The notes under the pieces were generated by a model. It was given only the letters and a program-made list of their open reading frames with translations, did no database searches and was not told the DNA's origin. This document shows positions 7,613-14,077 of a stretch of DNA of 64,000 nt, one piece after another (the first letter of the stretch is position 1; each line of letters begins with the position of its first letter). Made by a program: the position numbers and the translations under genes. Source of the stretch: Ignavibacteriota bacterium (lineage in GTDB: Bacteria > Bacteroidota > Ignavibacteria > Ignavibacteriales > Melioribacteraceae); contig JADJOX010000007.1 in the NCBI GenBank assembly GCA_016713565.1, positions 1,416,501 through 1,480,500 on the forward strand, in the 5' to 3' direction.

Positions 7613-8482
7613 TTGAAAACAATTTTACTTATTTTTACAATTCTTTTAGGAATCTTTTTACCGGTTACACAATCATTTTCATTTTTAATAAAATATCTTT
7701 TAATGATAATGCTTTTCTTTTCATTCTTAAAGATGAATGTAGCGGTTTCCGATCTGACAATAAACCATTTTTATATTTTAATTGCAAATATTTCTATCCC
7801 GCTTCTGTTTTATTTTATATTGTATGAATCTGGAAATTCACAACTTGCTCAAATTGCATTTATTACCGGAATTGCTCCAACTGCAATAGCTTCACCAATA
7901 ATCATAAATCTATTAAATGGAAAAATAGAGTTTACGGTAATTTCAATTTTAATAACAAATTTCATAATTGCTTTTCTTCTTCCGTTTTTAATTCCAATAA
8001 TGTTAAATGGTTCTTCGTCAATAACTTTTTCCGATGTATTAGTTCCGGTTGCACAAATTTTTTTAATTCCTGTTTTTATTTCATTTATTTTAAAGAAATA
8101 TTTTAAGAAAATTAAAACCAACCTGGAAGGTTTTAACAAATATGTCTTTTATGTTTTATTGTTGAACATAAATTTGGGAACCGCAAAAGCCAGTTATTAT
8201 ATAAGAGAAAATTTAAGTTTCGCCGATTCAATAATTTATAAAATTGCTTTAGTGTCTTTTTTATTATGCTTTATCTTTTTTTATTTGGGAAAGTTGCTGG
8301 CGCCAAAAAACTTGGCGGCTGAAGGTTCTCAATCTCTGGGTCAAAAAAATAATGGTTTTACGGTTTGGGTGGCTCTTTCTTTTATTAGTCCGTTAGCTGT
8401 TTTGGGACCCGTTTTTTATATACTTTTCCAAAACTTTTATATTTCTTGGCAATTGCACAAAATAAACAAGAGGCAAGAATAA
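7613..8482 (+). CDS. Bile acid:sodium symporter (BASS/ACR3-like) family transporter
   Basis: A 289-residue inner-membrane protein made of roughly nine to ten hydrophobic helices. The central stretch FITGIAPTAIASPIIINLL resembles the crossover region of the BASS fold, and the C-terminal segment NNGFTVWVALSFISPLAVLGPVFY fits the last helices. Relatives import organic anions with sodium or expel arsenite; no conserved arsenite-type Cys was recognised, so the substrate is open. The start is a TTG at 7613; no better ATG precedes the first helix. It converges with trxB and shares a hairpin with it. Confidence 0.7.
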   Translation: MKTILLIFTILLGIFLPVTQSFSFLIKYLLMIMLFFSFLKMNVAVSDLTINHFYILIANISIPLLFYFILYESGNSQLAQIAFITGIAPTAIASPIIINLLNGKIEFTVISILITNFIIAFLLPFLIPIMLNGSSSITFSDVLVPVAQIFLIPVFISFILKKYFKKIKTNLEGFNKYVFYVLLLNINLGTAKASYYIRENLSFADSIIYKIALVSFLLCFIFFYLGKLLAPKNLAAEGSQSLGQKNNGFTVWVALSFISPLAVLGPVFYILFQNFYISWQLHKINKRQE

Positions 8483-8494
8483 ATTATCTTGCCT
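8471..8494. terminator. Hairpin between convergent genes
   Basis: AGGCAAGA (8471-8478) pairs with TCTTGCCT (8487-8494) across an 8-nt loop that contains the stop codon of the transporter gene. It lies between two convergent genes 21 bp apart and probably ends transcription from either side. No strong T-tract follows on either strand, so efficiency is uncertain. Confidence 0.5.
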
Positions 8495-8503
8495 TATAAA
8501 CAA

Positions 8504-9445
8504 TTAAACTAAAATTTCTTCTTTTTGTTTTTCTATATAATCCGCGGCACTCAGCGCAGCTATAGTTCCATCGCTTACAGAAGTTGTAATTTGTCTGTAA
8601 CGTTTTGCTCTTGAATCTCCGGCTGCGAACACTCCTGAAATATTTGTTTCCATTAAATCATTTGTTATAATTTCGTTTTTGTTATTCAGCTCAATAATGC
8701 CTTTTAATGATTCCGTGTTTGGAACATATCCTATTAAAATAAACGCACCGTCTATTTCTTTGGTAGAAATTTCTCCGGTTCGCATATTTTTTATAATCGC
8801 TTTTTCAAGTTTTTCATTCCCAATAAACTCTTGAATTTCGGACTCCATAATAAAATTTATTTTGGGATTTGCCTTTGCTTCCGAGACAGCGCTTTCAAAA
8901 GCTTGAAAATGATCAAACTGATGAACAACTGTTACGCTTGAGGCAAACTTTGTTAGTGAAACAGCTTCTTCAAGCGCGGAGTTTCCGCCGCCGATAACTA
9001 TAATGTTTTTGTCTTGAAAAAAATCTCCATCACAAGTAGCACAGTATGAAATCCCTTTCCCTTTAAAAGTTTCTTCACCTTTTGCGCCAATTGTTCTAGA
9101 TTTGCCGCCGGTTGCCAAGATTATTGATTTTGCAAAAAATGTTTCGCTTCCGTTTATTTCAACTGATTTAACATCGTTACTCAAACTCAAATTAGTAACT
9201 TTTATATTTGACTTTACCAAACAGCCAAATTTTTCAGCCTGCTTTCTCATGTTTCTTGAAAGTTGATATCCGCTTATGCTTTCTATTCCGGGATAATTTG
9301 CAACTTCATGCGTCAGCACCATTTGTCCGCCTGCTGCTCCTTCATTTAAAATAAGAGTTTTTAATTTTGCTCTCGATAAATATATACCTGAAGTCAATCC
9401 TGCCGGACCGCCGCCAATAACAATTACGTCAAAATAGTTTTCCAT
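8504..9445 (-). CDS. trxB: Thioredoxin reductase
   Basis: A 313-residue flavoprotein that transfers electrons from NAD(P)H to a thioredoxin-like partner. It shows the FAD-binding VIGGGPAGLTSG (about residues 9-20), the redox-active CATC (135-138) in YCATCDGDFF, the second nucleotide-binding VIGGGNSALEEA (about 150-161) and the C-terminal GVFAAGDSRAKRYRQITTSVSDG. Length and order are those of standard low-molecular-weight TrxB. It starts one base after the stop of the atypical thioredoxin gene and certainly forms an operon with it, so the two are likely redox partners. The second nucleotide-binding site lacks a clear HRRxxxR NADPH signature (VVHQFDHFQAF is seen instead), so cofactor preference may differ. 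Confidence 0.93.
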   Translation of the reverse strand: MENYFDVIVIGGGPAGLTSGIYLSRAKLKTLILNEGAAGGQMVLTHEVANYPGIESISGYQLSRNMRKQAEKFGCLVKSNIKVTNLSLSNDVKSVEINGSETFFAKSIILATGGKSRTIGAKGEETFKGKGISYCATCDGDFFQDKNIIVIGGGNSALEEAVSLTKFASSVTVVHQFDHFQAFESAVSEAKANPKINFIMESEIQEFIGNEKLEKAIIKNMRTGEISTKEIDGAFILIGYVPNTESLKGIIELNNKNEIITNDLMETNISGVFAAGDSRAKRYRQITTSVSDGTIAALSAADYIEKQKEEILV

Positions 9446-9446
9446 T

Positions 9447-9794
9447 TCAGCTATTCAATTCCTTATCTAAAATACTTGTAACTTGATCCATATTTTGAAT
9501 ACTTGACGTAGCTTTTGCAACCTTTCCATTTTTATAATAAACCGTAAATGGTAATCCTGCAAAAGTTTTGCATTCAGGGAGGTTTCTTATAATGTGAGCT
9601 TCAGGACTATCGAAAGCCATATCAAAAAATTTTACGTGAGAATATTTATCCTGAATTTCTTCCATAACTTCATAAACTGGAATACACATTGGTCCCATTC
9701 TTCCGCAGCAAACCATTACATTTTCGTTTTCATTGACAATTTTTGTTAATTCGTTCGCTGTTGCAATATGATTTAATCCGGTAGATAATGTCAT
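9447..9794 (-). CDS. Atypical thioredoxin-fold protein with CGRMGPMC-type motif
   Basis: A 115-residue thioredoxin-like protein. The beta-alpha-beta core is recognisable (NVMVCCGRMGPMCIPV at about residues 26-41, then KFFDMAFDSPEAHIIRNL, then the cis-Pro region FAGLPFTVYYKNGK). The canonical CGPC active site is replaced: Cys29-Cys30 are followed after six residues by Cys37. Similar spaced-cysteine thioredoxins are known beside TrxB in anaerobes. It is cotranscribed with trxB (one intervening base) and is presumably its substrate. No signal peptide is seen, so it is cytoplasmic. Confidence 0.8.
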   Translation of the reverse strand: MTLSTGLNHIATANELTKIVNENENVMVCCGRMGPMCIPVYEVMEEIQDKYSHVKFFDMAFDSPEAHIIRNLPECKTFAGLPFTVYYKNGKVAKATSSIQNMDQVTSILDKELNS

Positions 9795-9909
9795 TGCTTT
9801 TTTCCTTAATAATTATAATAATTAAGGGTTTGATGCAAAATTTTTATTTTAGATTCTAAAATAAAATCGCGTGTTTATTTTTTATGGATTCTATCATTTA
9901 AAATTAAAA

Positions 9910-9930
9910 GGCAGAGTTTTAAGCTCTGCC
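9910..9930 (-). terminator. Rho-independent terminator
   Basis: GGCAGAG (9910-9916) and CTCTGCC (9924-9930) form a 7-bp GC-rich stem with a 7-nt loop. Read on the minus strand, the stem is followed by TTTTAATTTTAA. It lies 28 bp downstream of the small gene ending at 9958 and should end the peptidase transcript before the thioredoxin operon. Confidence 0.75.
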
Positions 9931-9957
9931 GACGATTCTATCTAATTTAGGTTTAGA

Positions 9958-10203
9958 CTATGCTTGTGGTTTGTTATATATAATTTTTCTTATTGAATCA
10001 AATTGGAGATATGGATAATCTTCCTGTATTTTTTCAATTGCGTCTCCCGCGCTGACTTCCTTTTCACGTAAATGATCAAACCTTTTTCTTATTATATAAT
10101 CTCTTACGGATTTCTTATTTATTAACCCGCGACTATCAAGAATGGAATATATTTCATCACTTATTAATTCCGATAACGGATTTTCTAGGTCTTTGGTGTT
10201 CAT
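9958..10203 (-). CDS. Small hypothetical protein (81 aa), HTH-like C-terminus
   Basis: An 81-residue predicted helical, charged protein. I place the start at ATG 10201-10203 because it has a good ribosome site (AAGAAAGG) and does not overlap the upstream peptidase; a longer reading frame up to 10398 would run into that gene. The C-terminal half (AIEKIQEDYPYLQFDSIRKIIY) has the spacing of a small helix-turn-helix, which would suggest a DNA-binding protein, but I do not recognise a named family. It lies between the C1B peptidase and a terminator and may share its transcript. Confidence 0.6.
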   Translation of the reverse strand: MNTKDLENPLSELISDEIYSILDSRGLINKKSVRDYIIRKRFDHLREKEVSAGDAIEKIQEDYPYLQFDSIRKIIYNKPQA

Positions 10204-10345
10204 AATAAAACCTTTCTTAATGTTGGTTATTTTTATTATATATAGACTTCCGAAAGGGTAACTTTGTTCCCTAAAATGTATCTTTATGATAATTTGACAA
10301 AAACCTAATGATCCCGGTTTAATATTCGGCGGTTTTTCTAAGTTC

Positions 10346-11449
10346 TTATATTCCCATTTTCTCTTTAATATTTTTTGGAATTGAGTCTTTATTAACAATT
10401 ATTGCAACGGTTTTTAGTTTAACGTAGTTTTCCGACATATACCAATATCCGTTAAATTTCTTATTTTCGGTTCCCCATGAGTTTTTTGTGTAGTAAAATC
10501 TGGTTCCGTTTTGATCTTCGGCGGTTCCAACAATATGCATTAAGTGATCATCTGTTACGTCAAAGTTCTCAAATGCCGCTTGTCTAATTTCTTGTGTAAT
10601 GTTTTTTTCAACTTCCGGTAGATTAGAATCTGTCTTTATATTTTCATCCGGAATTACGGCGTAGCATTCTTCCCTATAAAAATTATCTCTTCCGCTGTCT
10701 CCATCCCAACAAACAGAATAACCATTTTTAATTGACTTTTCAATTATTTCAATTAGTTCATCTAATGGAATATTATAATATTCCGCATTTGCCCAATTAT
10801 CCGGCAAAGGTAAAATAAATTTTTTATAAAAAGGCTTATCTGTATATGAAGTTATTTCAACATAATCATCCGGATTAAATTTTGTTAATTCTTGAAATGC
10901 TTTTGGTGTGTATTCTTTTCCTTTATAAACAAAGGTTTCCGGTATTTTTCCTAAATAAATATCAATTACCGACGCAATTGCTTCTTTCCATCTTGGCGTA
11001 AGTTTAGCATTATCATCTTTAATAATTCCATCTAACATTCCCTGCAAAACACTTGACATTTCCGAGTGATTGTGTTTTTCCAAACCAATATTTTTTCCAG
11101 AATAAATGTTTTCCGGCGTCATTCCAAATTTTCTTACAACATTTAACAAATCATGAGCTTGTCCTCCTTCACCAAAATTAGCCTTTCCATGATATCTAAC
11201 ATAATTTTCAGCCATTGATAAAAGTTTGTGGTTTACCGTAAACATTTCGGATAAATCGGTTTCTTCAAATCCTTTTCTTAATAATTCAGTTTCAACAAAA
11301 GATGTGGTGGCAAAAACCCAGCAAGTGCCGGAATTTCCTTGACTTTTTACAGGTGTTGTTTTTAAAATATTTAAATTTTTAAATTCATGCCTGTCTTGTC
11401 CAAAATGTAAACTGAATATAAAAAATATTACAAACAAAAATTTTTTCAC
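10346..11449 (-). CDS. Exported C1B (bleomycin hydrolase-like) cysteine peptidase
   Basis: A 367-residue papain-fold peptidase. An N-terminal signal peptide (KKFLFVIFFIFSLHFG) precedes the mature enzyme. The oxyanion Gln37 and catalytic Cys43 lie in KSQGNSGTCWVFATTS, His305 in DDHLMHIVGT and Asn323 in YTKNSWGTE, so the full catalytic set is present. This order and the spacing of the last residues match bleomycin hydrolase/PepC (C1B) enzymes, although it is shorter than the usual 440-450 residues and is exported. The start is GTG at 11447-11449 with an AGAGGT ribosome site. It probably cleaves peptides in the periplasm. Confidence 0.85.
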   Translation of the reverse strand: MKKFLFVIFFIFSLHFGQDRHEFKNLNILKTTPVKSQGNSGTCWVFATTSFVETELLRKGFEETDLSEMFTVNHKLLSMAENYVRYHGKANFGEGGQAHDLLNVVRKFGMTPENIYSGKNIGLEKHNHSEMSSVLQGMLDGIIKDDNAKLTPRWKEAIASVIDIYLGKIPETFVYKGKEYTPKAFQELTKFNPDDYVEITSYTDKPFYKKFILPLPDNWANAEYYNIPLDELIEIIEKSIKNGYSVCWDGDSGRDNFYREECYAVIPDENIKTDSNLPEVEKNITQEIRQAAFENFDVTDDHLMHIVGTAEDQNGTRFYYTKNSWGTENKKFNGYWYMSENYVKLKTVAIIVNKDSIPKNIKEKMGI

Positions 11450-11546
11450 TATTTACCTCTTATAAAATTATTTTTCAACCTTTGGAATAATAAATATTTT
11501 TATCTTCACATATTAAATTCTGCAATAATTTTTAGGGAATAACAAA

Positions 11547-12545
11547 ATGAAAGATAAATTATTAATACTTTTTGCCATTTCAATTATAATCGTTTCCTGT
11601 GTAAAGGAAATTAAAAATAATGATGCTGACGAAACGAAGCAAGAAAAAATTAAATTTGCTTTGGTAATTCATGGCGGTGCCGGAAATATTTATAAAGGAA
11701 GGTATTCTCCTGATCAAGAAAAAGAATATAAATCTAAGTTAGAAGAAGCATTAAACCAAGGTTATAAAATTTTAGGAAATGGCGGCAGTTCGGTTGACGC
11801 TGTTGAAACCGTAATAAGAATTTTAGAAGATTCTCCACTTTTTAATGCTGGAAAAGGCGCTGTTTTAAATAATGAAGGAAATGTTGAATTAGATGCTTCT
11901 ATTATGAATGGTGAAAATATTGGCGCCGGCGGTGTAGCAGGAATAAAACATATTAAAAATCCAATTACTTTGGCAAGATTTGTTATGGAACATTCTCCAC
12001 ATGTTTTAATGTTTGGAGATGGCGCGGAAAAATTTGCTGATGAATTTGGATTAGAAAAAGTTGAAAATTCATATTTTAAAACTCAAGAAAAAATTGACGA
12101 TTTTAATAAAAGTAAGGAAGCCGAAAAATCCAAACATGGAACCGTAGGCTGTGTGGCGCTTGATAAAAAAGGTAATTTAGCGGCAGGAACTTCTACCGGC
12201 GGAATCAGTGGAAAAAAATTCGGCAGAGTAGGAGATTCTCCAATTATTGGCGCCGGAACTTACGCAAATAATAAAACTTGTGCAATTTCTTCAACCGGAC
12301 AAGGTGAATATTTTATTAAAAATGTTGTCGCTTATGATATTGCCGCTTTAATGGAATACAGAAAATTATCGATTGCCGCCGCTGCCGAAGAAGTTATTAA
12401 CGTAAAGCTAAAAAGTCAAAATGCAAAAGGCGGAGTAATCGGTATTGATAATAACGGAAAAATTATAATGTGCTTCAATACAGATGGAATGTTCAGAGGA
12501 TATAGAAAAAATGGTGAAAATCCTGTTGTGGAATTATACAAATAA
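11547..12545 (+). CDS. Isoaspartyl peptidase / type-2 L-asparaginase, lipoprotein
   Basis: A 332-residue Ntn-hydrolase precursor. Family motifs are FALVIHGGAGNI near residue 38, GGSSVDAVETVIRILEDSPLFNAGKGAVLN (in part) and the autocleavage site KHGTVGCVALD, where Thr199 becomes the N-terminal nucleophile after self-processing. GTSTGGISGKKFGRVGDSP follows as expected. The N-terminus is a hydrophobic segment ending in IIVSC (Cys18), a lipobox-like site, so the enzyme is likely a lipoprotein or at least exported. It would release aspartate from isoaspartyl dipeptides or asparagine. It stands alone and ends at the AT-rich origin-like gap. Confidence 0.92.
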   Translation: MKDKLLILFAISIIIVSCVKEIKNNDADETKQEKIKFALVIHGGAGNIYKGRYSPDQEKEYKSKLEEALNQGYKILGNGGSSVDAVETVIRILEDSPLFNAGKGAVLNNEGNVELDASIMNGENIGAGGVAGIKHIKNPITLARFVMEHSPHVLMFGDGAEKFADEFGLEKVENSYFKTQEKIDDFNKSKEAEKSKHGTVGCVALDKKGNLAAGTSTGGISGKKFGRVGDSPIIGAGTYANNKTCAISSTGQGEYFIKNVVAYDIAALMEYRKLSIAAAAEEVINVKLKSQNAKGGVIGIDNNGKIIMCFNTDGMFRGYRKNGENPVVELYK

Positions 12546-12861
12546 TTATAGAATTTCTTCATGTACTAATAATTATGAAAATTTGTTTTATATTTGTTTA
12601 AAATTAAGTTTCAAAAAAAATTATACACACACTATATTATTAATTTGTTTAATTAATTTTAAATAATAATAAATAATAACTTTGTTAATATGTGGATAAA
12701 CAAAAAATAGTTGATAAATTTAATATAATCACAGGAAAAACAAATATATAAATGTTGATAAGTTTTGAATAAAATTTTTATATCAACATATACTGAAATA
12801 AGTAGAACTTACTAACAAATTATTACAGAGTTATTAACATTTTTAATCGACTTGTTAACAA
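12546..12861. other. AT-rich 316-bp gap with DnaA-box cluster, candidate replication origin
   Basis: This non-coding stretch is very AT-rich. It contains one perfect DnaA box TGTGGATAA (12691-12699), two one-mismatch boxes (TTATACACA 12621-12629 and TGTTGATAA 12753-12761) and weaker two-mismatch copies (ATATCAACA at 12780-12788, TTATTAACA at 12831-12839, AGTTGATAA at 12709-12717). No gene or RNA was recognised in it. Its position 4 kb from mnmE and 5.5 kb from the parS-like sites fits an oriC neighbourhood. It is an inference from motifs; no strand-skew calculation was possible. Confidence 0.5.
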
Positions 12862-14022
12862 ATGAGAATTTTTAAGAATTTAACCATTTTAGAACTTTCT
12901 TCGGTTTTAGCAGGACCATCTGTCGGAATGTATTTTGCCGAACTTGGTGCAAACGTAGTAAAAATTGAAAACCCAAATACAAACGGTGATGTTACAAGAA
13001 GTTGGAAACTTCCGCAGGAAGACAAACAAGATGATCTTTCGAGTTATTTTTGCTCGGTTAATTGGGGTAAAAAATCTATTGCCTTAAATTTAGAAAAGTC
13101 AGAAGATTATAAAGTATTCAAAGAGTTGGTAAAAATTTCTGATATAATTACCGTAAGTTATAAATTTGGAGATGATACAAAACTTAAAGTAGATTATAAA
13201 TCGATTAAAAAAATAAATCCAAAAATAATTTACGCACAAATAACGGGTTTTGGATTAGATGACGAACGTACTGCTTTTGATGCGGTCATTCAAGCTTACT
13301 CAGGATTTATGTATATGAACGGGTTGCCGGAAACAGATCCCTTAAAAATGCCAGTTGCTTTAATTGATATATTGGCAGCTCATCAAATTAAAGAAGCTAT
13401 TCTTTTAGCATACATAGAAAAATTAAAAACCGGTAAAGGAAGTTTTGTTGAATGTTCACTTTTACAGACCGGAATTTCATCTTTGGCAAATCAAGCTTCA
13501 AACTTCTTAAATGCCGGAATTATTCCGCAAAGAACCGGTTCGGATCACCCAAATATTTTTCCTTATGGAACAACTTTTTTAACTTCCGATAACAAACATA
13601 TTTTGCTTGCAATAGGAAATGATAAACAGTTTAAATTATTTTGCCGATATTTTGATTTTGATAACAAAATCGATTTGGAAAAACATTCATCAAATTTTAA
13701 CAGAGTTAAATTTAGAGAAGAACTAAAAAGAAACATTTCAGAAATTTTATGTAAATATAACTCTAAAAAGTTGATAAAAATTTTAGATACAATTAAAATT
13801 CCGTCAGCTATAGTAAAAAATATGAAAGAAGTCTTTGAACAAGAGAAGGCGAGAGAATTATTATTAATTGAAGAAAAAGACGGAAAAAAATATTATGGAG
13901 TTAGAACCAATACGGCAATAATTAATGATAAAAAATTTATAAAAATCTCTTCACCGCCGCATTTAGATGAAAATAGAAAAGATATTTTAAAGCTCATTAA
14001 AAAGACAAATACGAAAATTTGA
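12862..14022 (+). CDS. Family III CoA-transferase (CaiB/BaiF)
   Basis: A 386-residue enzyme that moves CoA between carboxylic acids. The N-terminal LTILELSSVLAGPSVGMYFAELGANVVKIE is the family opening (quoted in parts: LSSVLAGPS, FAELGANVVKIE). The catalytic Asp169 lies in PVALIDILAA, at the usual position. GSDHPNIFPYGTTF and the C-terminal PSAIVKNMKEVF also fit. Donor and acceptor acids are unknown. No acyl-CoA partner genes are nearby; it is alone on the plus strand and converges with clpB across a terminator. Confidence 0.88.
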   Translation: MRIFKNLTILELSSVLAGPSVGMYFAELGANVVKIENPNTNGDVTRSWKLPQEDKQDDLSSYFCSVNWGKKSIALNLEKSEDYKVFKELVKISDIITVSYKFGDDTKLKVDYKSIKKINPKIIYAQITGFGLDDERTAFDAVIQAYSGFMYMNGLPETDPLKMPVALIDILAAHQIKEAILLAYIEKLKTGKGSFVECSLLQTGISSLANQASNFLNAGIIPQRTGSDHPNIFPYGTTFLTSDNKHILLAIGNDKQFKLFCRYFDFDNKIDLEKHSSNFNRVKFREELKRNISEILCKYNSKKLIKILDTIKIPSAIVKNMKEVFEQEKARELLLIEEKDGKKYYGVRTNTAIINDKKFIKISSPPHLDENRKDILKLIKKTNTKI

Positions 14023-14023
14023 A

Positions 14024-14051
14024 GTAAGGAATGAAAATAATCATTCCTTAC
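14024..14051. terminator. Bidirectional hairpin terminator between CoA-transferase and clpB
   Basis: GTAAGGAATGA (14024-14034) pairs perfectly with TCATTCCTTAC (14041-14051) over a 6-nt loop. It begins one base after the CoA-transferase stop and lies 26 bp past the clpB stop on the other strand. T-rich sequence follows on the plus side (TTTTGCTTTT), so it likely serves both convergent genes. Confidence 0.7.
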
Positions 14052-14077
14052 AAAGTTTTGCTTTTATGACTTTTTAT

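Noticed and set aside
10204..10398. N-terminal extension of the 81-residue protein to ATG at 10398
   Set aside because: It overlaps the C1B peptidase by 53 bp and has a weaker ribosome site; the inner ATG at 10203 has AAGAAAGG.
12484..12666. Plus-strand frame across the asparaginase 3' end and the AT-rich gap
   Set aside because: It starts inside the asparaginase gene in another frame, is Asn/Tyr/Leu-biased and runs into the DnaA-box region.
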